NCBI RefSeq assembly: GCF_022458985.1
Contig: NC_061789.1
Location: 4,877,501-4,941,500, forward strand
Length of the DNA stretch: 64,000 nt
Direction of reading: 5' to 3'
DNA from: Mugil cephalus
Taxonomy: Eukaryota; Chordata; Actinopteri; Mugiliformes; Mugilidae
Of the stretch, positions 13,201 through 23,189 are shown piece after piece (within the stretch, counting starts at the first letter, position 1; each line of letters begins with the position of its first letter). Position numbers and translations under genes: made by a program. The notes beneath the pieces were generated by a model. The model made no database searches and had not been told where the DNA came from. It saw nothing but the letters and a program-made list of their open reading frames with translations.

Positions 13201-13644
13201 TGCATGTTCTTCCTGTGTCTGCGTGGGTTTTCTCCCACCTCCAAAGACATGCTCGTTAGCTTGATTGGGGACTCTTAATTGTCTCTGTGTTTGCCCTGCA
13301 ATTGGTTGGCGACCTGTCCAGGGTGGACCCCGCCTCTCGCCCAATGACAGCTAGGATAGGCTCCAGGAACCCCCGTGACCCTAGTGAGGATTAAGTGGTA
13401 GAAGATGAGATGAGATGTGGAAGTAGATCAGTTTTTGCAAAGCACGTGACTTTTTCCGGCAAAGTCTATAAAATATGTTGTGTTTAATTTGTCCTGCCCT
13501 TTAATCTGTCTGTATGTTTATCTGTAATCAGTTCCATTTGTTGTGTTTGGATGAAATATTAACAAACTGTTGTCTTTGCAGGTTGTCGCCATGGTGGTTT
13601 TGATGGCTTTCTACTGCAAGGGTCGCAATATATTTCGGAGGTAG
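10283..13644 (+). CDS. Tetraspanin A, TSPAN1-like, complete, seven coding exons
   Basis: Coding exons: 10283-10339, 10804-11016, 11340-11414, 11488-11586, 11701-11835, 11959-12051 and 13582-13644 (TAG 13642-13644). Every junction is phase 0, giving 244 aa; human TSPAN1 is about 241 aa (from memory). The start ATG sits 12 bp inside its exon and encodes MCCSSFLKWM, a typical juxtamembrane cysteine start. TM1 runs about residues 10-32, TM2 about 57-77, TM3 about 88-110 and TM4 about 205-228. The large extracellular loop has the LNCCGF motif, then a second CC pair, FTC and GCF, giving the six-cysteine pattern. WNRT is a possible N-glycosylation site. Tetraspanins organise membrane microdomains with integrins and other partners. 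NYKDFDGTPF matches the TSPAN1 subfamily, but the exact orthologue is uncertain. The last intron holds a retroviral relic. Confidence 0.92.
12180..13080 (-). pseudogene. Retrovirus-like pol relic (RNase H to integrase), antisense in intron
   Basis: Read on the minus strand from 13080 down to 12180, broken frames resemble in order an RNase H/connection region (words such as GGKLRFIAYYS near 13030), the integrase zinc-binding domain (YAALLSHGPCHV near 12610, with FCATC near 12500) and the integrase core (HSDNGTH near 12280). Stops and frameshifts interrupt each part, and no LTR, gag or env is recognisable nearby. It is an old endogenous, class I/epsilon-like retroviral fragment, non-functional, lying antisense in the last intron of tetraspanin A. 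Confidence 0.75.
13198..13420 (+). repeat. Teleost interspersed repeat, copy 1
   Basis: The sequence runs from GTTTGCATGTTCTTCC through GCGACCTGTCCAGGGTGGAC and CAATGACAGCTAGGATAGG to a GATGAGATGAGA tail. This is a very common fish interspersed repeat. Related copies lie at about 16355-16460 and about 60813-60985. It abuts the retroviral relic inside the last intron of tetraspanin A. The family name is not certain from memory. Confidence 0.8.
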
Positions 13645-13860
13645 TGATGACAGTCACAGCCATTTTCTATGAATAAACTATTTTAAGAAAGTGATTTTTA
13701 TTTTCATTAAATAAGCACACATTGAGAGGGAAGCTATTGTGTTCTTTGTTTTTTTATGTCTGAAGAAGAGCTGTTTAATCAGTAATGTGAAATAATGTAT
13801 AGTGAAGAAGAACTTGTGTCAGCAGTGAAGTGTTTGTCACATTTACTGCAATAAAGTGAT
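13645..13860 (+). other. Tetraspanin A 3' UTR with two poly(A) signals
   Basis: AATAAA occurs at 13672-13677 and again at 13850-13855. The segment around 13804-13840 (GAAGAAGAACTTGTGTC, then GTGTTTGTCAC) is nearly identical to 22117-22153 in tetraspanin B. This shows that the tandem duplication included the 3' UTR. The distal signal is the more likely main site because it follows the conserved block. Confidence 0.65.
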
Positions 13861-13989
13861 AAAATGTTATTTTTTTTATTGATGTTTTTTATTTTTGGTC
13901 AGTTAAGCAAACTCATGATTAAAAGTAGAAGTATGTTACTTAGGGTTGAAAGAAAAAACGGATTAAAGAATTAAAAGACCAAATAAATA

Positions 13990-15290
13990 ATATTCTGAAC
14001 AATTAATTGGAAATGAAACTGGGATTCACCAAGCAATGCTTCTACGATTCAGATTCAAAAGCAACAAAAAGCCTAGCCAAATGAAAAATGCAGCACATAC
14101 AATTAGAGACCCTGTAACTAACAGAATAACGTATGTATAACAGATGAAATCCATAAAATCTTCCAAAATTACTATGAAAATCTTTACTCGCAGCCCAAGA
14201 CTGTTGATGAAAACCTTACACAGTATTAATCATTATTAGACTTCCCGTCAAAGGAATATTTAATAATGATAAATTAATTGCTCCCACCATTAAAAAAAAA
14301 AGAAAAGAACTGGACATGGCTGTCGGTAAACTGAAAGCAAATAAATGCCCTGGAAGTAAAGGGTTCACAAATGAATGGTAGAAGATCATGGAAAGAGGCA
14401 GTTATAGCAAGCAAGAATAACAAAAACTGTGAATCATATTCTCCAATCTCTATTGAATATAGATTACAAGTTGTTTACATTTGTTATCTATAAAATAATT
14501 TATAGTGTAAATAGTAAAAGGGTGCCGAACTCATGACAATATCAGACAAACTTTACACATTATACAATAGATAAATAAAAAAACATCTAAGCGGACTCTG
14601 GCCAGTTTAGCTGTGGAAACAGACTTTGACAGATTTTGATTCACTTTCTGTACTGAGTGCTAGAGAGGCTGGACTTCAATAGCCAGTTTGTTAGGTGCAT
14701 ACGCTATTCAGAGGCACCTGCCAAGGCTACTATCTTAGCCCCACACTTTTTGTGATACTCATAGAGCCTCTAGCACAGAGTATAAGACAAAAAAGAGCTG
14801 AGCGGGATAAGCATAGCTAATGAGGACCATTTAATTCTTAGACTCTTTGCCGACGACATCATTCTTTATCTCCAAAATCCTAATGTAACACTCATGGCGA
14901 CTTTAGACTAGTATGGTCAAAAGTCAGGTTATAAATTGAACATAGACAAGACACAAATAGTCTCAGTTAATTACACACCAAGTAAAGTGAGTGTTGATTG
15001 AAACTTGATAAAATATATGAAAAAAACTACAAAATAATAAATTATAAGATACAGGAAGATATTAAAAATGGTCCACACTGGGGTTAGGCTTTAGTTCAAG
15101 GATTAAGGCAGTGAAAATGAACACGCAGCTGAGGTTGCAATACCTTTTCTTATCTTTACCTGTCCAAATCCCAGATTCACAGTTTTCTGGGATGGAACAA
15201 AACCAAAGGTAAGATTTAAAACACTTCAAATTGACAAAAAGAGGCTGTGCAGGCCTTGAGTTACCAAATCTAAGGGAATGTTACGCTAAA
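13990..15290 (+). mobile_element. L1-clade LINE ORF2 relic
   Basis: Broken plus-strand frames give words typical of L1-like reverse transcriptase: EIHKIFQNYYENLYS near 14150-14195, KANKCPGSKG near 14336-14365, LFADDIILYLQ (the RT FADD-type catalytic motif) near 14842-14875, and a C-terminal SLPVQIPDSQF-like region near 15155-15185. Many stops and small indels show that it is dead. It occupies most of the gap between the two tetraspanins and ends before the tandem repeats at 15.6 kb. Confidence 0.8.
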
Positions 15291-15595
15291 ATGGACCGGG
15301 GTCTTTCCCTTCTCGGTTGCTTTTTAATTTAATTTAATTTACACGCTAACTGGGGAGCATGCTAAGGTAAGGCTAGCTGTGTACTGTTAATAGGTAGCAG
15401 TTGTAGTAGGATTAATCTAATCGGTCGGTTGATAGGCACACGGTGGCATGGTGGCTGCATTGAGGGGCGTCATTTCGGGACACTGGAGTTCACTGTTAAG
15501 CCTTCTTGAGATGTCGTGGGTCTAACTTAACGAAACATCGGTGAAGGGAGGTGTCCACTTGAAAACCCCAATGATGTGCCGCACACAGCACACTG

Positions 15596-15963
15596 CCTAC
15601 TGTTGTTGGCTAGGCTTGTTAGCTGGTGTTTTCTTATGTGTTACTCCTGAAACCACCTCTCATTACCTCTGGCTGTACCTCATGCTGTGGACTAGGCTAC
15701 GTAGCTGGTGTCTGGTTGTATCTTTTTTCTGATATAGGCAGAACGAAGAAATGTTTGGTTGGAGTGTGATCACATTTCCATCATTTCTTACCTACTGCTG
15801 CTGGCTAGGCTAATTAGCTGGTGTTTTCTAGTTGTGGACTAGGCTACGCAGCTGGTGTCTGGTTGTATCTTATTTCTGATATAGGCAGGAGGAAGAAATG
15901 TTTGGTTGGAGTGTGGTCACATTTCCATCATTCCTTTCCTACTGCTGCTGGCTAGGCTAGTTA
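15596..15963 (+). repeat. Short tandem duplication of a 150-195 bp unit
   Basis: Units begin at 15596, 15791 and 15938 with CCTACTGYTGYTGGCTAGGC. Unit 1 (195 bp) has an extra internal stretch relative to unit 2 (147 bp), and unit 3 is only a stub. Shared words include CAGCTGGTGTCTGGTTGTATC and GAAATGTTTGGTTGGAGTG. No coding function is apparent. Nearby 16155-16280 also has short internal repeats (GTGTCAGTGCCACTGG). Confidence 0.8.
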
Positions 15964-16354
15964 GTAGCAGACCGCTAGTCTGCTGGTCGGTTCTCCAGTT
16001 GCACTGGGCTTCTAAAGGAGTTTTGCCTCAGATCATGGCACAAGGGATCGTAACATCTCGTCCTGTGTATTAATGTATAAATCCAACACGATGAATAAAG
16101 ATGGCCGTAATAAACTTTGTCAAGAGCGACAGCATCTCTCGAAAGAGTGCCAGGGGTGTCAGTGTCAGGATTTACCCTAGTGGTCACGAGGCGTCAGTGC
16201 CACTGGAAAGATCCAGTTAGTGGGTGTCAATGAGCGTCACATCCAGGAGTCAGGGTGTCAGTGCCACTGGGAGGATCCAGGTCTTATTGGACAAGACACT
16301 ATGTTTAAGGAATTTTAAAGAGAATTTTGATAGCTTTCCCTTTTTGATAAAGTC

Positions 16355-16460
16355 TTGTTCGTTTGTTTGTTTGTCTCTGTGTTAGCCCTGTGATAGGCTG
16401 GCGACCTGTCCAGGGTGTACCCCGCCTCTGGCCCAATGACAGCTGGGATAGGCTCCAGCA
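16355..16460 (+). repeat. Teleost interspersed repeat, copy 2 (3' part)
   Basis: GTTAGCCCTGTGATAGGCTG, then CGACCTGTCCAGGGTGTACC and CAATGACAGCTGGGATAGG match the 3' half of the copy at 13198-13420. Only the tail section is present. Confidence 0.75.
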
Positions 16461-16639
16461 TATTGATGTAACCCTTGATTTTCCAAGAGTTATACTGTTG
16501 TTAAATGCATGAGTTTTACTACTTTTCAGTAATCACCTTAGTTTTAAGCTGTCATCTGTCATCTGACAGCAAGGACAGAGTGGTTGTCGGCTACATAACA
16601 AAGCATCTCTCTGTGCTCCTTTATCTGTGGCACATGAGA

Positions 16640-16900
16640 TAATATAAAATTAAGATTAAGATTAATAACTACTTTATTGATCCGCAGAGGGGAAATTCAG
16701 ATGTTACAGCAGTACAACAGTGACCAGAAAGAAATTAAAGGATTAAAGAAATTAAATGGGACAACAACATTAAACAGGACAACAGGCAACAAGCAACAAA
16801 AAGTACCGTACAAAGAGTACAGTACACAAAGTACACAAAGTGACAGCAATATACATGAGCTTGTATTTATGGTCACGAGATAATTGCTCATGAGATAATA
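16640..16900 (+). repeat. LINE 3'-tail-like repeat
   Basis: The phrase ACTTTATTGATCCGCAGAGG at 16670-16690 is a form of the fish ACTTTATTGATCCC(CNN)AGGGG repeat. Related text occurs in both arms (about 6970-7015 reverse, 24080-24120 forward) and near 44105. The apparent small open frames here are low-complexity shadows. Confidence 0.5.
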
Positions 16901-17179
16901 TATTTATTGAGTTATTGTAAGCCATATTTTTAATCCCCCGCAAAGATACGTGTAATTATTTACAGGACAATTAAACTTTCATCAGGTTTGTGGTTATTTT
17001 TAACATCAAATTGTTGAAAACTTTTACTTCCTCCTCTTTCTGAAATCGTCCTGGTGTCACATCTGAAATATCATTCATGAGCATAATGAATGATTAAGCC
17101 TGACTCTGAAATGGTGTAAAGCTTCAGATGATAAAGTCTCTTGTCTGTGAATGGACTTTGGTCAGAAAATATTTCTAAC

Positions 17180-17264
17180 CCGAGCACAAAAGTCAGGGTG
17201 AGGCTCAGTCATCATGTATTCCTGTTCAGTCAACAGCGGCCACGCGGACATCCCTGCGTTACAG
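17180..17264 (+). other. Probable noncoding first exon of tetraspanin B
   Basis: It ends ...CTGCGTTACAG at 17264, followed by GTATGAAC. It is homologous to the presumed first exon of tetraspanin A (ending 9732), and upstream sequence from about 17110 also aligns. There is no ATG start that leads into the tetraspanin frame. The 5' end is approximate. Confidence 0.6.
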
Positions 17265-17814
17265 GTATGAACTTTATTCTTTTTGAAGGAGCTTTTAAAG
17301 GAGGAACTCTTTCTGTCTAGATAAATTAAGAAGTGTTATTTGTCCTGTTTTCCTGTTTTCCACTGAATATGATAAGATACGACAATCGTCTGATTTTCAG
17401 TGTTGCAGCAACAGTTAAGGATAGTGCATACAAGACAAGGGAAAGTGAAGTAAGAGTAAATGAATGCAAATAATAGCAATAATAAAAGAGTGGTTATAGG
17501 CGTACTTGGAAACAGGTTTGGTAGTCCTGGACCAGGAAGCACCTGCAGTAACACTCCTTCACCCAGCTTAGATGAAGCAGGCGGCTGCTGATACAGAGGA
17601 GGTGAGACTGAGCACCCATCAAGGATGGAAAGTCCACAGTAGCCAAATAGTTCCCACTGATACCGACGGTGGTAGCCATAGATTAGAGTTCAGCAGAGCA
17701 CGTTTTGAGTCCCTGTTGTTAACTAATCATGACATTAAGAAGAAACTAATGTGATGCTCTTATCCACAAATCACTGCAACATATTTAAGGCTTGACTAGC
17801 AGCATTCCCTTATT

Positions 17815-18105
17815 TCGGCTGTGGGATGCGTCACTTCCCACAGTCTTGCTTCCTTTGCCTCACTTCATCTCACGACTTTGTTATCATTTCAAACTTTACT
17901 TCTTGTTGAACATTTTGTGAACATTTTGTAAGACAGTTTCCTCTCGCGCTATGACACATTCCTATATCGCTGCTGCACTTTATATTCTACTTTTATCTTA
18001 TTTCATTTGTAATTTTATGTCCTGAAACGTATGCAACGAAATTTCGTTCTGTGTACACACTGTGCATTCAAAATGACAATAAAGTTAGTCTAAGTCTAAG
18101 TTATA
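17815..18105 (+). repeat. Non-LTR retrotransposon 3' tail
   Basis: CAACGAAATTTCGTTCTGTG near 18030, then AATGACAATAAAGTTAGTC and TCTAAGTCTAAG near 18100 form the usual 3' end of a fish LINE. The rest of the element is absent, so it is a 5'-truncated insertion in the first intron of tetraspanin B. Confidence 0.65.
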
Positions 18106-19359
18106 GAATTATGCACGGGACACCATGTAGCCAGACTGAGTATGCAGAGGTGGAGTGCTTTAGGAGGGTCTCATTGAAAACTTACACGATACCACTGATA
18201 AACTGCCCGTCTGCCTGTATCTCAGTCGTCTCCAACACGCGGATTCGGTTTGTCGTGCTTGACAAGAAAACTGTCGCTGTGCTTTTAAGTGGAGAGACAG
18301 AAAAAGTGATGAGAGCGATGTCATGACATGTTCTGAAACTGCTATTAATCCCACAAAAGGTCACAAGAGACAAACAAGTGAGATAACCCCGTTATCAGCA
18401 AAATTTAAAGGTAAGAATATTTTTTGACATATTATAGTTTCTGAGGTTTTACTGAACACTGTCGTATATATCTGATAAAGATCAGATAATTTTTTAAACA
18501 CGTGGTCTGCTAAACGCTTCAAAAGCAAAATGACGGACCATATCATTTAGCACACAAAATAATAGTCTAGATTTTTTATTCCTCACGAAAGGGCGAAGAA
18601 TAAAAAGTTTTCTGTCAATAATTTGAATGAGGGGCGCTTAAGTCGGCTTTAAAATATTTTTAAATGAACCGATTCATTTGGACTGTGTCAGTTTTGATGC
18701 TGTTCATTTTCTGAAAGCTACAAAATGTCATTTGAATAAAATTACTCTGTGTGTAAAATGAAATGATGTTTTTTTTTTCTGTGAAACAGGCTTTTAAGTT
18801 AGTATTTAGTTTAAAACAAATAATTCCTATGGCATCTAGAATCACGAATGGTACTAAATAGAATTTAATTGGCGTGAGGAGTATGAGCGCGTCCTCAAAG
18901 GTTTTCTCCCCTGTAAAAGGGGTCTCTGGTGAGAACCCCTGCGCTACAGGATCCAGTCCAGGCCCTAAAGGGATGACTATGGACCACGTGACAGCTGATA
19001 TCATATTTAGAAAAAACAGCTGCCCTGTTTTATTCCGTTTAACAGTTTAACCAGTTCTGGAAAATCTGCTGTTACATCTCTGGCTAAAGCTTCTATACTG
19101 TTGCACCAAGTCACGTGTGAGCAAGTTCAATTGTTGTGTTTTTTCCAAATGCATAAAAAAATGTATAAAAAAACAACAGAAACCTTACAGTGCATTACAG
19201 TGATACACTTGCTCAATGTATTTAAGACGTACAATGTATCTATTTAAGAAAAGAAACAACAAAAATAAAGAAGTTCATTGTTGCTATCACCCAGACTAAA
19301 CAAGAGAATGCCAATGTGTTTATTTCATAGCTTTGTTTTTTGTTTTGTTTTTTAATTAG

Positions 19360-19421
19360 TGTGGACAAGGAAGTAAAATATACCGTTAACTTTACAACTG
19401 AGCTGCCGCCTGAGGACAATG
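19360..19421 (+). other. Extra 5' exon of tetraspanin B ending in ATG
   Basis: A long pyrimidine tract and acceptor (TTTTTTAATTAG) end at 19359. The 62-nt segment that follows ends with GGACAATG at 19421 and is followed immediately by GTGAGTC, a strong donor. The ATG is the last codon, has A at -3, and joins in phase 0 to the open exon 19802-19873. This is a predicted exon without transcript support. Confidence 0.55.
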
Positions 19422-21927
19422 GTGAGTCTGTTTTTATGGCTGTTCTTTGGTATTTGACGTGTGATAAGACTAGACCATGATACTATGATATTAAAGTTGT
19501 CTTTAACTGGTATGTCATTAGTTTTGTGACGCTGCAGTTTCATTTCAAAATGATCAGCACTGTTGGCGTACAGGTGAACTGTAATGTTTTACAGTTGAAT
19601 GTTATATGGAAAGAAAACCTAAAACTTTTTTACAGTAAGAGAACGTGTGAGTACGTTTGGTTAATGTGTAACAGGAGAAAACGTCATTTAATGTCACACA
19701 AGACATTGATTTTCACGCCATGTGTCACATTTCACTTATAGCACTAGTTATATGATCAGATTAACCAAACTAACTTCTTTGTTCCTTTTTTTTTTCAACA
19801 GTGTAAAATAAACAAGGAAAGCTGTAGCTCGAATGCCAGACTGATGATGATAGGCATTCCTACCCTCCTGATCGTAAGTTGGCAAAGAAATTAGACCAAT
19901 AATGTCATTTTAATTCACGCAGTGATACTGCTCCCGTGATTAGCACAGATAACCAACATAGCGTCACTTAGCATTGTCATAACTTGGTTACATCAGTGAA
20001 TTTGCTAATTCTCTTCCCTCTTATTTTCTACCTGCTTCGTTTGTTGTTTATCTTACTTGTCGTTTTCTCCTCATCGTGCAGTGCTTTGGCATAATGGTTA
20101 TTATTGAGGGAGCGAAGATGATAGCTGACAGTGGTTCTGAGCTGGTTTTACTGCAGCACTACAAGGTTCCTTCTCAGTTATCGACACTGGTCAACATGAT
20201 GTACCTGCTCGTCGCGGTGGGTCCTGTCATGCTGGTCATGGGCTTTCTGGGCGCCTTTGTGTGTCTCAAAGACAGCAAACTCATTCTACTGCTGGTAAGA
20301 ATTTTATGATAAAGTCAATGCATTGAAATAATTAAGCTTGAATATAGGTTAAAAAACGTATTTTATGTTCAGATAAATAATAAAATATTCCCAAAACACT
20401 AGGATTTAGTGTGATTTAGTGTAACATTTAATTTGAAATATTCAAAACTTATTTCGCCGTGTACTTTTAGTTTAGACCCCTGCACTTCCTCTTTCATACT
20501 TATGGACCTTTTTTTTGTTTTTTTACGTAATTTCTCTCGTCTTTTCAGTACTGCCTTAGTTTGCTGATTAGCTTCATTGTCGAGGTTTCAGGAGCCACAG
20601 CGGTGCTTGTCTACAAGAACTCAGTAAGTGGCTCTAATAGGGATAACAGGGGGGACATTGTGCTCCCAGAAACTCTGAAGGGCTTTCTTTAATCTTTAAT
20701 ACGTGTGATGACTTATTACTGTGACCAGGCTGACCAGTATCTTAATAGTATGCATGGTGAGGTCAAGAAGAGTATTCAAGAGGAGTATGGAGACAACGAA
20801 GAAGTGACATCAATGTGGAACAGCACCATGGACGAGGTGACTCTATGAATTAATGAATGAATTCACACTGTTGTGATAAACAGCAACGAAAGAAGAACGT
20901 TTCAGGATTAACACCTTTGTTTCCTTCCAGATGAAATGCTGCGGATTCAAGAACTACAGAGACTTTGACGGGTCCCCTTTTGACATTGCCCACGGAGGCG
21001 ATGTTTATCCGTCTAGGTGCTGCAGTTTATTCTACGTCGGCGTGTGCACCGAGCGCAAAGCAAACAATTCGGTGCAGCTTACTTTTGGTCTGACTTCCAT
21101 CCACGTTGCACGTTGTTCTTCCTGTTCTCAGTTACATCCCGTTGCTTCCCTTCTAGGACGTGGACGGCTGCTCTGACAGGCTGCAGAGGGTGGTACATTC
21201 AAACACGGACTTCACTGCTGGTGTGATCCTGTCAATTGCTATTTTTGAGGTACTTAGTCAAACAACGTTGTTCTTTGCGGTTGCTGTTTTCATTGAAAAT
21301 TTTCCATAAAGTTACCGTATTAACGCTGTCAATTATCTTGTTGTATTTATCTATATTGCATTTATTACATTATTATTAGGGATGTCCGATAATATCGGCC
21401 AACAGATAAAATCGGCCGATATTAGCCTATTTTTGTTATATCTGTTCATATCGTTATCGGTTTTACCACTGATAATGAAAACAGATAACACGATGCCCGG
21501 GTTTTGCTGCTGCTGCTGATTGTCAGGTCCTGAGACATTTACCGGCGCACGATTGATGACCTCATCAAACCGCTCCCGGAGCCAAAACAATAACAGAGTG
21601 TAGCTAGTGCGGCTAACAAGTTCCTAGCTACCTAAAATTAGTTGGGGCGAAAAAAAAACAAAAAAACAAAACAACGCCTGCAAATATCGGTATACCGTAT
21701 CGGTATATCGGTTATTGGATATCGTCAAAAACTCAATATCGGACATCCCTACTTATTATTGTATCATGAAGGACTTGCCCTGTCTCTAATCTGTCTGTAC
21801 GTGTATCTCTTTGCTGTTTTTGTGTACTGACAAAATGTTCTCTTTACAGATTTTTGCCATGGTGGTTTTGATTATTTTACGCTGCAAGAATGATGACGAC
21901 GGTGACGAATTTGAGAGCGAGGAATAA
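19419..21927 (+). CDS. Tetraspanin B, TSPAN1-like, tandem paralogue of A
   Basis: Proposed coding exons: 19419-19421 (ATG only), 19802-19873, 20082-20294, 20549-20623, 20729-20836, 20931-21071, 21157-21249 and 21850-21927 (TAA 21925-21927). All junctions are phase 0, giving about 260 aa. Exons of 213, 75 and 93 nt match tetraspanin A exactly. The TM2 exon reads LVNMMYLLVAVGPVMLVMGFLGAF. The extracellular loop has MKCCGF, a second CC pair, VCT and GCS (six cysteines) and WNST as a likely N-glycosylation site. The C terminus is acidic (NDDDGDEFESEE), unlike the basic end of A. The codon aligned with A's ATG is GAA, so the start must come from elsewhere: the upstream exon chosen here, or an internal ATG at about 19844 that would leave a much shorter N terminus. 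The body of the gene is secure; the start is inferred. Confidence 0.85.
21377..21751. mobile_element. hAT-like MITE in the last intron of tetraspanin B
   Basis: A 15-bp perfect terminal inverted repeat, TAGGGATGTCCGATA, starts at 21377 and its complement ends at 21751. The flanks are ATTATTAT (21369-21376) and CTTATTAT (21752-21759), an 8-bp target duplication with one mismatch, as expected for hAT elements. The interior has many ATATCGG words and no transposase frame. A more decayed relative lies at about 54741-55046. Confidence 0.85.
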
Positions 21928-22170
21928 CAATACTGTAAATGATGGAAAAAGTTTTACTGAGCCATATAATTTCTTCAAGAAAAGCAGAGATGGAATCTAC
22001 TGTTCTTTGCTTCAAAATGGTCTGTGTATATTTATATTGTTGCGTCTTTGTTGTTGAGTGCTGATATATTTAATCAGTAATTAAATGTAAGTTGTAAATA
22101 AATTGAAATGCAGTGAAGAAGAACTTGTGTCCGAAGTTTAGTGTTTGTCACAGTTGCTATATTAAAGAAA
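21928..22170 (+). other. Tetraspanin B 3' UTR
   Basis: AATAAA lies at 22097-22102, and ATTAAA at 22161-22166 after the block shared with tetraspanin A (GAAGAAGAACTTGTGTC). Two alternative ends are possible. Confidence 0.6.
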
Positions 22171-22817
22171 TGAATCAATTTTCAATATTCCTGAAAAAAA
22201 TAATATCACAATCTTAGCTTCGTCCATGATGTGTACACATTATATAACTGTGCCTTTCTTTGGTAAATTAATTTGGTAGACGTTCACATGTTTGAGCCAT
22301 TTAGCAAACCAATGTGAACAATGTGTAAAATTATTCACAAAAGTAAAAAATGTTTCAGCAGATGCTTTGATTATTCAAAACACAGCTGATAAGATTATAA
22401 CTTCCCACCAAACCTGCAGAAGCAATTAATTTAATATTAATACTGATGATATGAGCTTTACTGAACATAATTTTAGAATTTGACTATATCCCTAACAGAG
22501 CAGACATCAGCAACATGACAAGAGACAAGTTAAAACAGATTGACTTTACCTTAAAGTAGATGGGGTTTGTATTAGCCAAGGAGACTTCACTTGCGGTGCC
22601 CAGCTTCCATGTAAACACTATCTCTGCTGGAAGGTTACATGTAAAATTATGTTTCATGACCACATTAAAGTCCTGTGGTCAGAGCCAAATCACTGTGACT
22701 CATTTTCGTACATGTGACCCATGATTTAGGCCCATCTAATGCTGCTTGATGTTGCTTGAAGAAGAAGACGTGCTAAGTACAAAGCTTAAAGACAGTGTTG
22801 TGTCATTTCAGATATAT
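22171..22817. other. Intergenic sequence after tetraspanin B
   Basis: AT-rich sequence with no supportable exon, RNA gene or complete repeat by eye. Confidence 0.4.
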
Positions 22818-23189
22818 CCTCCTGAGACCCTGCGTCCTTGTATAGGGACGTTAAGTTTTAGGTTTTAGTCCACTAAAGAGGACCCATTGTCCTCATTAGT
22901 GGACGCTTTAGTCTGCCATCTAGTGGTAGCAAAGGTTAAAACATTTTTTTTTTATGCTTATTAACATTTTAGGTTGATACGATGCACAAATTTAACAAAA
23001 CATCAATTTTAAAGTACTCGTTTGAGGACATTGGGACTTCATTGATCACATTTCTGTCATTTGTCAGCCATGTTCAGGTATTAAAATAAACAGCTTTATA
23101 TTTTGTCACACATTAGCGACTTTATTATAATATAAATAATGAAATGATCCCAGTGTCCACATTTGAGGACAGTTTTTGGCTGTTTTGAA
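22818..23189 (+). repeat. MITE-like repeat, truncated at the inverted-repeat edge
   Basis: This copy shares order and words with 34518-34960: CCTGAGACCCTGCGTCC/CCTAAGACCCTGCGTCC at the start, GTTTTAGGTTTTA, GCCATGTTCAGGTATTAAAA, TTATAATATAAATAATGAA and GTCCACATWTGAGGACA. The other copy continues to a mirrored GTCTTAGGAC end; this one stops where the right inverted arm begins. No coding potential is visible. Confidence 0.75.

Noticed and set aside
15596-16280. Possible CRISPR-like array
   Set aside because: The repeats are long, uneven and contiguous without unique spacers, and the genome is a vertebrate.
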